NCBI RefSeq assembly: GCF_001269885.1
Contig: NZ_LHVH01000035.1
Location: 1 to 64,000, forward strand
Origin: Pseudomonas kilonensis
GTDB taxonomy: Bacteria; Pseudomonadota; Gammaproteobacteria; Pseudomonadales; Pseudomonadaceae
Direction: 5' to 3'
DNA: 64,000 nucleotides
Shown here: positions 56,301 to 63,799 of the stretch, piece after piece
Numbering within the stretch: position 1 is the stretch's first letter
Layout of the letters: the number at the start of each line of letters is the position of its first letter
Notes under the pieces: model-generated
The model's input: the letters and a program-made list of their open reading frames with translations, nothing else
Databases searched by the model: none
What the model was told of the DNA's origin: nothing
Translations under genes and position numbers: made by a program

Positions 56301-57127
56301 CCGCCCAGGCCAGCGAGCGCGTGGCCTTGGAACACGAGCTGCGACGAGCGATCGAGCGCAACGAACTGTCACTGTCCTTCCAACCGAAAATCAGCCTCGC
56401 CGACAACCGCCTGGTGGGCGCCGAGGCGCTGATTCGCTGGTATCACCCGACATTTGGTGACGTCCCGCCCGAACACTTCATCCCGTTGGCGGAAGAAAAC
56501 GGCATGATCCTGCAAATAGGCGACTGGGTACTGGAACGCGCCTGCCGGCAACTGTGCGAATGGAACAGCACCTATGAAAGCCTCGGCCCCCTCTCGGTCA
56601 ACCTGGCCGGCGCCCAACTGCGCCAACCCAACCTGCTGGGGCGTATCGAGCAACTGCTGCGCGAACACCAGCTCCAGCCCGACTTATTGCAACTGGAAAT
56701 TACCGAAAATTTCATCATGAGCCAGGCCGAAGAGGCCCTGACGGTGCTGCACCAGTTGAAAAACCTCGGCGTGCAACTGGCCATCGACGACTTCGGCACG
56801 GGCTATTCCTCCCTGAGTTACCTCAAGCGCCTGCCGCTGGATATCCTCAAGATCGACCAATCCTTCGTCCGCGGCCTGCCCGACGACCCCCACGACGCGG
56901 CCATCGTGAGGGCAATCATCGCGCTGGGCCGCAGCATGCAATTCACCATCATCGCCGAGGGCGTCGAAACCCTGGCCCAGCAGCAATTCCTGACCGAAGA
57001 AGGTTGCGAACAGATCCAGGGCTACATCGTCAGCCTGCCCCTGGGCGCCGACGAATTTGCCGCAACGTTTCTTCGTGTGACCGTATCGGATTTTTCGGAT
57101 AGCACAGCCGAGAAACCGTCGCTATAA
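53384..57127 (+). CDS. rmcA: RmcA-type c-di-GMP phosphodiesterase/cyclase with periplasmic sensor
   Basis: Multidomain membrane protein of 1247 residues. A signal peptide (about 1-22) is followed by a periplasmic SBP_bac_3 domain (about 25-260), a membrane segment (about 270-290), several PAS domains (about 310-745), GGDEF with GGDEF at 886-890 and an inhibitory I-site R877-D880, and an EAL domain (E1014-A-L). Both catalytic motifs are intact. Its position directly after rpoD and its layout match RmcA of P. aeruginosa, which links redox state to c-di-GMP and biofilm wrinkling. Net activity is not certain from sequence. Confidence 0.88.
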   Translation: MPRLTAALLLSLMTWTATAGALTLTDEELRWLKNHPDLRLGVDASWPPFEFRDDQGRYQGLAADYVDVIRERLAIKLTPIEPVSWTAVLEQVAQGKIDLLPGIMSTPERQNYLAFTRPYLDFPIVILAHRGGAQPHNLKELYGLKIAVVENYAPHELLRNHHPDLNLVALPNVSSALQALATDEVDAVVGDLASSVWSLRQLKLEGLYVSGETPYRYQLAMAVPRDNKILVGILDKVLADMSPAEVAEIQQKWVGNVHDYRQLWSDLLFYGLPALLLMVGILAVVIRINRRLSSEISRRVELEQELRSSEYHYRGLVESLSAIAWEARVSDFTYSYVSPHAEDLLGYPLSHWLVPGFWRNIIHPADLIRAQTYCDHEVLAGRDYCVDYRVITADGRCLWVRDIVSLIEHGHEPVMRGLMIDISEAKRTEEALRLSEQKFASVFRQCPDILVIARLLDGCLLEVNKAFEEQIGLSAAEVVGHSATELDIWGIQGVGPGLLQRLQAGSIRNLEMPFRRSNGQVFTGLISAEPFDLDTTPALVVVVRDISQLKETQQQLQTSEEKFAKAFHASPDGLLLSRQSDGLLIEVNEGFSRITGFNSALSVDRSTLDLGIWVNLNERKQMLDLLKRDGFVRDFSCHIRRNDGQIRLCEVSSRPLPIGNEDCMLTIARDITERHLMQEKLQQAATVFESTAEGVLITDTQQHISAVNRAFTEITGYSETEALGHTPRLLASGLHDSAFYAAMWHQLTAEGHWQGEISNRRKNGELYPSWLTISAVRNRDRQITHFVAVFADISSLKHAQARLDYQAHHDPLTGLPNRTLFESRLLAALNGQQENGGQGAVLFLDLDRFKHINDSLGHPVGDLLLKGIAVRLREQLRDIDTVARLGGDEFIILLPGLQQPSDAEHIAQKLLNCFAAPFQAGEHEFFISASIGTSLYPQDGCDVATLVKNADAAMYRSKAKGRNRVEKYTCDLTAQASERVALEHELRRAIERNELSLSFQPKISLADNRLVGAEALIRWYHPTFGDVPPEHFIPLAEENGMILQIGDWVLERACRQLCEWNSTYESLGPLSVNLAGAQLRQPNLLGRIEQLLREHQLQPDLLQLEITENFIMSQAEEALTVLHQLKNLGVQLAIDDFGTGYSSLSYLKRLPLDILKIDQSFVRGLPDDPHDAAIVRAIIALGRSMQFTIIAEGVETLAQQQFLTEEGCEQIQGYIVSLPLGADEFAATFLRVTVSDFSDSTAEKPSL

Positions 57128-57128
57128 T
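57123..57128 (+). promoter_or_regulatory. tRNA promoter -10 (TATAAT)
   Basis: A consensus TATAAT at 57123-57128 overlaps the rmcA stop codon (57125-57127) and is followed by a GC-rich discriminator, 14 bp before the mature tRNA end. No good -35 is seen at the proper spacing (57100-57105). Confidence 0.45.
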
Positions 57129-57142
57129 CCGCGGCCTACTGA

Positions 57143-57219
57143 GGGCCTATAGCTCAGTTGGTTAGAGCAGAGGACTCATAATCCTTTGGTCCACGGTTCG
57201 AGTCCGTGTGGGCCCACCA
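57143..57219 (+). tRNA. tRNA with CAU anticodon (likely tRNA-Ile2; may be labelled Met)
   Basis: A 77-nt cloverleaf with encoded CCA. Acceptor GGGCCTA pairs with TGGGCCC, D-loop AGTTGGTTA, anticodon stem GAGGA/TCCTT with loop CTCATAA (CAU), and T-loop TTCGAGT. C4-G69 and C5-G68 are both present, the pairs that TilS uses to recognise tRNA-Ile2, where C34 becomes lysidine. E. coli elongator tRNA-Met lacks these. The choice between Ile2 and elongator Met is an inference. Confidence 0.85.
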
Positions 57220-57224
57220 TACAA

Positions 57225-57247
57225 AAAGCCGCGCATTGCGCGGCTTT
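57225..57247 (+). terminator. rho-independent terminator after the tRNA
   Basis: A 10-bp stem AAAGCCGCGC/GCGCGGCTTT (57225-57234 with 57238-57247) with loop ATT and terminal T's. It lies 6 bp after the tRNA. Confidence 0.85.
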
Positions 57248-57325
57248 CGTGTTTCTGGATGGACCACCACAGATACAGTCGCTTAGACCTATCGACGCTG
57301 GTCATCAAGGTCTGAGGAACTGCAC

Positions 57326-57568
57326 ATGCCCTACATCATGCAAACTGTCGTCCTTCTGGTGCTGGGCGCGATCCTCGTTCAGTTTCTGAAACCATACTCG
57401 CTGCGCAAGTGGCTGGGTTTGGCGCTGCTGGCAACGGGCTTGGTCAGCATCTTCAAGGTTGGTGAGCAGCAGGTGCTGGGCTTTGACCTGAAGCTGCTAG
57501 CACTGCTGGCCGTGCCGCTGGGCGTGGTGCTTTTTCTGACGCGGCGGCGGTTCACGGAGGGGGACTGA
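57326..57568 (+). CDS. small hydrophobic membrane protein, unknown
   Basis: 80-residue protein with about three predicted membrane segments (TVVLLVLGAILVQFL, WLGLALLATGLVSIF, LLALLAVPLGVVLFL) and a basic C terminus (TRRRF). A GAGG ribosome site lies 8 bases before the ATG. No family recognised. Stands alone after the tRNA. Confidence 0.6.
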   Translation: MPYIMQTVVLLVLGAILVQFLKPYSLRKWLGLALLATGLVSIFKVGEQQVLGFDLKLLALLAVPLGVVLFLTRRRFTEGD

Positions 57569-57708
57569 AGCCCTGGCACGATTTCTCGGTGCCGTCTCTG
57601 ACCCAAAATCATATGGGACAACAGTCGATCAACAGTGGTCTCCACCACTGCCATGAATCATTTTCCCGCTGTCGCCTTCAGACGTCGCAACCTGTAGTAA
57701 GGTCGTCA

Positions 57709-57954
57709 TCAGTCGAACACTCCCTGGATTTCGTCAAGCGTGGGCATTGCAGCTGGCACCACGGCGAATTCACAATCCAGAGCCCCCAGAATTCGCGCGT
57801 AGGCGAGCATGCCCACCGACAGGTCACCCTTTTCAATGGCGATGACCTTCTGCCGGGTGATACCCGCCAAAGCAGCGAGATCGGCTTGGGTCAGACCGCG
57901 ATTCAGGCGGCGCTGCCGGACCTGTTGACCAAGACGTGTTGTGATAAAAATCAA
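57709..57954 (-). CDS. small XRE-family HTH protein (HipB-like)
   Basis: 81-residue DNA-binding protein. The helix-turn-helix is LGQQVRQRRLNRGLTQADLAALAGITRQKVIAIEKGD, followed by SVGMLAYARILGALDCEF, a common antitoxin-type layout. The likely start is TTG 57954, but no strong ribosome site is seen. The longer frame up to 58476 overlaps the divergent gene and is proline-rich, so it is not credible. No toxin (HipA) gene is adjacent. Confidence 0.6.
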   Translation of the reverse strand: MIFITTRLGQQVRQRRLNRGLTQADLAALAGITRQKVIAIEKGDLSVGMLAYARILGALDCEFAVVPAAMPTLDEIQGVFD

Positions 57955-58108
57955 AACCGCTGTGTCGCATAGGGGAGCAGTTCTCCCGTTAGCCTCTTTC
58001 GCTCCATTACAATAAAAATCCCCCTCCCTCACCGAGACGCCCATCATCGCCAGCCCCAGCCTCCCCCGACTGTTTCTTGAACTGTTCTGGCAACTCGGCA
58101 TCCTGCTG

Positions 58109-60472
58109 GTGCCGGCCTTTTTCGTCACCGTGCTGCCACCCCCATTGGCTTTGCTGGCGGTGGTGTTCCTTGGGCTGCTGATGGGCCTGGCCGCTCGCCT
58201 GGGCTTTTTGCCGGTGGGCCGAGGCATTGCCCGGCTGACGGTGGGCGCTGTGTTTGGCCTGGGTTTCAGCCTGGGCCGGGCGTTGCCTGAGTGGTGGGGC
58301 ATCTTGGTAGCGATCGTCGGCATCATGGTCGGGCTCGCCTGCGTCAGTAGCTGGGAGAGGCGCCTTGGGTTGACACCCATTTCCAGCAAAGGGCCGAGTG
58401 CCTGGGGCGGAAACGAACCGTTGCTGACCCCTGAAGGCGAGCCGATCCGGGCGTTCAACCACGGCGAAATCGCCATGGGCGGCCCGACTTATTGCGACTA
58501 TCTGTTCCCCGACGGCGTGCTCCTGCAAGGCCTGGGCTCTTCGGCCGTATTCTCCAGCGACGGGCGCTATTTCGCGGCACCGGTACCGTCCCGGCAGGCA
58601 TGGGGACTGGTGGTCCTCGACCGTCAGCAACGCCAGTTGTACCGCTGTGCCGACAGCGAGCTCTGGGAGTTGGACGCTTTTGACCTCGACCTGTTGAATG
58701 GACGCCATAGCCCACTGGTGGATAACAGCGTTCGCGAAACCCGGCTCGATGAGCTGTTAAAAACGGCCAGCGTTTCCAATCTGGTGCCTGTCGCCGATCT
58801 CTGGCTGGAACCCGACTGGCACCCGGAGCATGTCCTGCACACGTTCGAACGACGTTCCGCCGACGGCCTGCAATGCCTGCAAGGCAACATTTCATTGCCT
58901 TCGACGTTCCGTGATCTGGACCAGCCACTGGAACCGCTGCGTTCACCGCGCTACACCGTCAGCATCAACGGACAACCGTCTGGCCTGCTGATGGCGGCCG
59001 ATGCGCCACTGGTGTGGAGCACCGATCAACGCGCCCTGGTGTGCCTGGCCCAGGCGCGGGATCCTCAAGCAGATGGCGACCAGTATTGGTTGTGGCAGCT
59101 CGACAAAGGCTGGCGCGCCTTGCCATTGCCGTGGGTGAAGAGTGCTGCTGAACCGTCCTTCTACTGGCATGAGTTGCTGAGCCTCGACGCGCACCATGTG
59201 CATATCGGCGCGTACCTCGACTATCCGCGACCGGGTTCCGGCCGGTATGGCTACCGCCTGGACAGCATCCACAGCGATACCGAAACCCAGGCCGGTCATG
59301 ACGCCCAGGGTCGCGTACAGGTTGCAGAGTTCAAACTGACCCGCACGGTCATCGCGATGCCGCTGGACAGTCCGGGAGTGCGAGGTGACTCGTACATCGA
59401 GACGCAGCCGCTGCTGGGTGGCGCATGCGCTCAGCTCATCTGGCTTTGCGACAATCGCGAGGGGCTTGGCGGTTATCGCTGCCAGATTGGTGATTGGCAC
59501 TTGCCAGGCAGTTGGCTGCTGGATCATCGCGTCTCTGACTGCGGGCGCTACTTGGCACTGCTGCCCTTTGCAGACTCAACGACAGTGGCCACCCATGCGG
59601 TCATTGCAGATGTGCAGGATCGACGCCTGCTGGAAGGCCCCTCCATGTGGGTGGAACGGATACTCGACTTTCGGGATGGCCGCTTGAGTCTGGCAGTGGT
59701 GGCCGGTCGTCTTGACCACGACCTGGACAGCAGCGCGCTGCAACGCTTCAACATCCCGGCGCCGCCGATCGGCAGCGATCCTTCGTTCTTTCATCCCAGC
59801 GAGCAATCCCGGCTGTTCTACAACACCGTGGACCTGCAGGTGACAAACTCACAACTGCACAGCGTCGCCCCCTGGCGCCTGGTGGATCGTCCGCAAGTGG
59901 CCAACGCTGACGGAGACTTCATCCAGCCCGCCCACGACCATCAGGATGCCGCCTGGCTGTTCGGCAGCGAAACGGAATATGCCGACAGTTGGGTGCGTGC
60001 GCAGACGCCCCGGCTCGGAGGCCATCTGCTGACAGCCTCAGGCTGCGCGTTGGTCGACTTGGCACCGTCGATGATCTGGTCGACGGATAGCCGCTATCTG
60101 GCCCTGACCTGCATGGCGACCGATGTGACAGAACAGTGTGGAAGTTATCGAGGCTGGCAATTGCTGCTCCTGGATGTCCAGGAACACACATTGCGGGGGC
60201 ATCCACAGTGGCTGGGCAACCGGCCGTTGTTTGAAAGCTTCGACGACGAACAGCTGCATGTACGGTGTTTCGAGCGCGATTGGGAAGCGCAAGACGATGA
60301 CGACCCGGGTTCAGTGCAGTCGTTCTCACTGGATCTGTTGTTGCAGTTGCCCACCGAACAGCTGGTTTGCCAGGACGGTTTCTGGTTCAGGGCTTCACAG
60401 GTACACCTGGCCCCCGCCTGGCGCGCACTGGCTTTGCCTGCCGTTGGCTATTTCGCACGTGAGAGCCTGTAA
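58109..60472 (+). CDS. unknown membrane-anchored repeat protein
   Basis: Protein of 787 residues from GTG 58109. The frame is open upstream to 58016 and the hydrophobic region begins before the GTG, so the true start may be earlier. Two to three membrane segments occupy residues 1-85. The rest is soluble and Trp-rich, with recurring blocks such as FSSDGRYFA (about 150), WSTDQRALVCLA (about 303), SDCGRYLALLP (about 476) and WSTDSRYLALTC (about 657). These look like beta-propeller blade edges at about 155-180-residue spacing. No catalytic motif was recognised. Function is unknown. Confidence 0.65.
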   Translation: MPAFFVTVLPPPLALLAVVFLGLLMGLAARLGFLPVGRGIARLTVGAVFGLGFSLGRALPEWWGILVAIVGIMVGLACVSSWERRLGLTPISSKGPSAWGGNEPLLTPEGEPIRAFNHGEIAMGGPTYCDYLFPDGVLLQGLGSSAVFSSDGRYFAAPVPSRQAWGLVVLDRQQRQLYRCADSELWELDAFDLDLLNGRHSPLVDNSVRETRLDELLKTASVSNLVPVADLWLEPDWHPEHVLHTFERRSADGLQCLQGNISLPSTFRDLDQPLEPLRSPRYTVSINGQPSGLLMAADAPLVWSTDQRALVCLAQARDPQADGDQYWLWQLDKGWRALPLPWVKSAAEPSFYWHELLSLDAHHVHIGAYLDYPRPGSGRYGYRLDSIHSDTETQAGHDAQGRVQVAEFKLTRTVIAMPLDSPGVRGDSYIETQPLLGGACAQLIWLCDNREGLGGYRCQIGDWHLPGSWLLDHRVSDCGRYLALLPFADSTTVATHAVIADVQDRRLLEGPSMWVERILDFRDGRLSLAVVAGRLDHDLDSSALQRFNIPAPPIGSDPSFFHPSEQSRLFYNTVDLQVTNSQLHSVAPWRLVDRPQVANADGDFIQPAHDHQDAAWLFGSETEYADSWVRAQTPRLGGHLLTASGCALVDLAPSMIWSTDSRYLALTCMATDVTEQCGSYRGWQLLLLDVQEHTLRGHPQWLGNRPLFESFDDEQLHVRCFERDWEAQDDDDPGSVQSFSLDLLLQLPTEQLVCQDGFWFRASQVHLAPAWRALALPAVGYFARESL

Positions 60473-60508
60473 CATGCTCGCCATCGAATGCCTGCGCCGG
60501 AGCCCACT

Positions 60509-60970
60509 TTGACTGACACCCGCCCTCCCGTCCTCGACAAAATCGACCGGCAGCTGATCGCGGCGCTGCAAATCAACGCCCGGGAAAGCGTCGCCATGCT
60601 CGCCCGGCAACTGGGTATCGCCCGCACGACCGTGACCTCGCGGCTGGCGCGCCTGGAAAAGACCAAGGTGATTACCGGATATGGCGTGCGCCTGGGACAA
60701 CGGGTGATTGACGGTGGCTTGCAGGCTTACGTCGGCATCAAGGTCCAGCCGCGCTCCGGCAAGGACGTGCTGCGGCGCTTGAGCGCCATGGCTCAAGTAC
60801 AGCAGCTGTGCGCGGTCAGCGGTGAGTTCGACTATGTCGCCTGGTTGCGCACGGACTCGCCGGAACAGCTGGACCAGTTGCTGGACCAGATCGGCAGCGT
60901 GGACGGCGTGGAGAAGACCACCACCTCGATCATCCTCAGCAGCAAGATCGATCGAGGCCAGCCAGTCTAA
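60509..60970 (+). CDS. Lrp/AsnC family regulator (dav locus)
   Basis: Transcription regulator of about 153 residues. The N-terminal HTH (VLDKIDRQLIAALQINARESVAMLARQLGIARTTVTSRLARLEK) is followed by a RAM ligand-binding domain (YVGIKVQPRSGKDVL, GEFDYVAWLR). TTG 60509 with GGAG 6-7 bases upstream is preferred over ATG 60488, which lacks a ribosome site. It lies directly upstream of davB, as the AsnC-type gene in P. putida, and may respond to lysine or another amino acid. Confidence 0.85.
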   Translation: MTDTRPPVLDKIDRQLIAALQINARESVAMLARQLGIARTTVTSRLARLEKTKVITGYGVRLGQRVIDGGLQAYVGIKVQPRSGKDVLRRLSAMAQVQQLCAVSGEFDYVAWLRTDSPEQLDQLLDQIGSVDGVEKTTTSIILSSKIDRGQPV

Positions 60971-60988
60971 ACCCTGCGTCACTTAACC

Positions 60989-61078
60989 TGTGGGAGCGAG
61001 CTTGCTCGCGATGGCGTCAATCCAGTCAACACCGTCATGGAATGACATACTGCTATCGCGAGCAAGCTCGCTCCCACA
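60989..61078. repeat. REPIN upstream of davB
   Basis: A 90-bp inverted pair of REP units (core GGGAGCGAGCTTGCTCGC), left unit forward and right unit inverted. It lies between the regulator gene and davB, leaving about 170 bp for the davB promoter. Confidence 0.92.
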
Positions 61079-61247
61079 GGGGACTGGTTTCGTCATTATG
61101 ATTTATGAACAGATCAAGATGACTGATATGCGCTCAAAACGACGACATATTGTGTCTTATTAACATGTTCCACCCTCCCTAGAATGGCTGGCATCTTTCC
61201 TATACTCAGACGCGAACACTGCGTCGAGTCGCCCACCAAGGTCAGCC

Positions 61248-62930
61248 ATGAACAAGAACAATCGCCACCCAGCAGACGGTAAGAAGCCCATCACCATTTT
61301 CGGGCCGGACTTTCCTTTCGCCTTTGACGACTGGATCGAACATCCGGCTGGCCTGGGCAGCATTCCCGCCCACAACCACGGTACCGAAGTGGCGATTGTC
61401 GGGGCCGGAATCGCCGGTCTGGTGGCGGCGTACGAGCTGATGAAGCTGGGTCTCAAGCCCGTCGTCTACGAGGCGTCGAAGATGGGTGGGCGTCTGCGTT
61501 CACAAGCGTTCAACGGCGCCGAAGGGGTGATCGCCGAGCTGGGCGGCATGCGTTTTCCGGTGTCCTCCACCGCGTTCTACCATTACGTCGACAAGCTGGG
61601 CCTGGAGACCAAACCGTTCCCCAACCCGCTGACCCCGGCGTCCGGCAGCACGGTCATCGACCTGGAAGGCCAGACCTACTACGCACAGAAACTGGCGGAC
61701 CTTCCCGCACTGTTCCAGGAAGTCGCCGACGCCTGGGCCGATGCACTGGAGGATGGCTCGCGCTTCGGCGACATCCAGCAGGCGATCCGCGACCGCGACG
61801 TGCCACGCCTCAAGGAGCTGTGGAACACCCTGGTGCCACTGTGGGACGACCGCACCTTCTACGACTTTGTCGCCACTTCCAAGGCCTTCGCCAAGCTCTC
61901 TTTCCAGCACCGCGAAGTGTTCGGCCAGGTCGGTTTCGGCACCGGCGGCTGGGATTCGGACTTCCCCAATTCGATGCTGGAAATCTTCCGTGTCGTGATG
62001 ACCAACTGCGACGACCACCAGCACCTGGTGGTCGGTGGCGTCGAGCAGGTGCCCCACGGCATCTGGAACCACGTGCCGGAACGCTGCGTGCACTGGCCGC
62101 AAGGGACCAGCCTGAATTCGTTGCACCTGGGCGCCCCACGCAGCGGCGTGAAGCGCATCGCCCGCGCGGCCGATGGCCGGTTCAGCGTGACCGACGTCTG
62201 GGACAACACACGCGAGTACGCCGCGGTGCTGGTCACCTGCCAGAGCTGGCTGCTGACCACCCAGATCGAATGTGAAGAAGCGCTGTTCTCGCAAAAAATG
62301 TGGATGGCCCTGGACCGCACCCGCTACATGCAATCGTCGAAGACCTTCGTGATGGTCGACCGGCCATTCTGGAAGGACAAGGACCCGGAGACCGGCCGCG
62401 ACCTGATGAGCATGACCCTGACCGATCGTCTGACCCGTGGCACCTATCTGTTCGACAACGGGGACGACAAGCCAGGGGTGATTTGCCTGTCGTATTCCTG
62501 GATGAGCGACGCGCTGAAAATGCTTCCGCACCCGGTGGAAAAACGCGTGAAGCTGGCACTCGATGCCCTGAAGAAAATCTATCCCAAGGTGGACATCGCC
62601 GCCCGGATCATCGGCGATCCGATCACCGTGTCCTGGGAAGCCGACCCGCATTTCCTCGGCGCGTTCAAGGGCGCCCTGCCCGGCCACTATCGCTACAACC
62701 AGCGCATGTATGCGCATTTCATGCAGGACGACATGCCGGCCGAACAACGCGGGATCTTTATCGCCGGCGATGACGTCTCATGGACACCGGCCTGGGTCGA
62801 AGGCGCGGTACAGACCTCACTCAATGCCGTGTGGGGAATCATGAAGCACTTCGGCGGTGAAACTCACGCCGAGAACCCGGGTCCAGGTGATGTGTTCCAT
62901 GAGATCGGTCCGATCGCCCTGCCCGAATAA
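61248..62930 (+). CDS. davB: L-lysine 2-monooxygenase (DavB)
   Basis: FAD enzyme of 560 residues of the tryptophan/lysine monooxygenase group. The dinucleotide motif IVGAGIAGLVAAYELMKLG is at about 50-68, followed by GGRLRS, and the FAD motif near the end (GDDVSWTPAWVEGAVQTSLNAV). It oxidatively decarboxylates lysine to 5-aminovaleramide. The next gene is davA, 12 bp away, which is the P. putida davBA pair. Close relatives act on tryptophan, but the davA partner supports lysine. Confidence 0.9.
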   Translation: MNKNNRHPADGKKPITIFGPDFPFAFDDWIEHPAGLGSIPAHNHGTEVAIVGAGIAGLVAAYELMKLGLKPVVYEASKMGGRLRSQAFNGAEGVIAELGGMRFPVSSTAFYHYVDKLGLETKPFPNPLTPASGSTVIDLEGQTYYAQKLADLPALFQEVADAWADALEDGSRFGDIQQAIRDRDVPRLKELWNTLVPLWDDRTFYDFVATSKAFAKLSFQHREVFGQVGFGTGGWDSDFPNSMLEIFRVVMTNCDDHQHLVVGGVEQVPHGIWNHVPERCVHWPQGTSLNSLHLGAPRSGVKRIARAADGRFSVTDVWDNTREYAAVLVTCQSWLLTTQIECEEALFSQKMWMALDRTRYMQSSKTFVMVDRPFWKDKDPETGRDLMSMTLTDRLTRGTYLFDNGDDKPGVICLSYSWMSDALKMLPHPVEKRVKLALDALKKIYPKVDIAARIIGDPITVSWEADPHFLGAFKGALPGHYRYNQRMYAHFMQDDMPAEQRGIFIAGDDVSWTPAWVEGAVQTSLNAVWGIMKHFGGETHAENPGPGDVFHEIGPIALPE

Positions 62931-62942
62931 AAGGAGTTATTG

Positions 62943-63737
62943 ATGCGTGTAGCCCTCTACCAATGCCCGCCGCTGCCACTGGATCCGGCCGGCAACCTGC
63001 AACGCCTGCACCAGGTGGCGCTGGAGGCCAGGGGCGCCGATGTGCTGGTGCTGCCGGAGATGTTCATGACCGGCTACAACATCGGCGTCGACGCGGTGAA
63101 TGTATTGGCCGAGGTCTACAACGGCGAGTGGGCGCAACAGATCGCCCGCATTGCCAAGGCCGCCAGCCTGGCGATTGTCTACGGCTACCCTGAGCGCGGC
63201 GAAGACGGGCAGATCTACAACGCCGTGCAACTGATCGACGCCCAAGGCGAGCGCCTGGCCAACTACCGCAAGAGCCACCTGTTCGGTGACCTCGATCACG
63301 CCATGTTCAGCGCCGGCGACTCAGCGCTACCTATCGTCGAGCTCAACGGCTGGAAGCTCGGCCTCCTGATCTGCTACGACCTGGAGTTTCCGGAAAATGC
63401 CCGACGCCTGGCCCTGGCCGGTGCCGAGCTGATCCTGGTGCCAACCGCCAACATGCAACCCTATGACTTCATCGCCGACGTCACCGTGCGGGCCCGGGCC
63501 ATCGAGAACCAGTGTTTCGTGGCGTACGCCAACTACTGCGGCCACGAAGGTGAATTGCAGTATTGCGGCCAAAGCAGCATCGCCGCACCGAATGGCTGCC
63601 GCCCAGCCCTTGCGGGGCTGGATGAGGCCTTGATCGTCGGAGAACTGGATCGACAACTGATGGAAGACTCCCGCGCGGCCTACAACTACCTGCACGATCG
63701 CCGCCCTGAGCTTTACGACGACCTGCACAAACACTGA
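62943..63737 (+). CDS. davA: 5-aminopentanamidase (DavA)
   Basis: Nitrilase-superfamily amidase of 264 residues that hydrolyses 5-aminovaleramide to 5-aminovalerate and ammonia. The catalytic triad is E39 (VLPEMF), K110 (YRKSHLF) and C144 (LLICYDLEFPE). An AGGAG site precedes the chosen ATG; a TTG one codon earlier is less likely. It ends the lysine branch; its product can enter glutarate metabolism. Confidence 0.92.
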   Translation: MRVALYQCPPLPLDPAGNLQRLHQVALEARGADVLVLPEMFMTGYNIGVDAVNVLAEVYNGEWAQQIARIAKAASLAIVYGYPERGEDGQIYNAVQLIDAQGERLANYRKSHLFGDLDHAMFSAGDSALPIVELNGWKLGLLICYDLEFPENARRLALAGAELILVPTANMQPYDFIADVTVRARAIENQCFVAYANYCGHEGELQYCGQSSIAAPNGCRPALAGLDEALIVGELDRQLMEDSRAAYNYLHDRRPELYDDLHKH

Positions 63738-63799
63738 TTGAGGATTGAGAACGCAGCCTAATCCGCTAGCATGAGCGCATCTTTGTTCTGGAAGCGCTC

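Noticed and set aside
57143-57219. tRNA as an integration site for an island
   Set aside because: No second copy of the tRNA 3' end or integrase gene was seen in the following 6.8 kb.
57955-58476. N-terminal extension of the XRE gene
   Set aside because: It is proline- and arginine-rich, overlaps the divergent gene and has no domain match.
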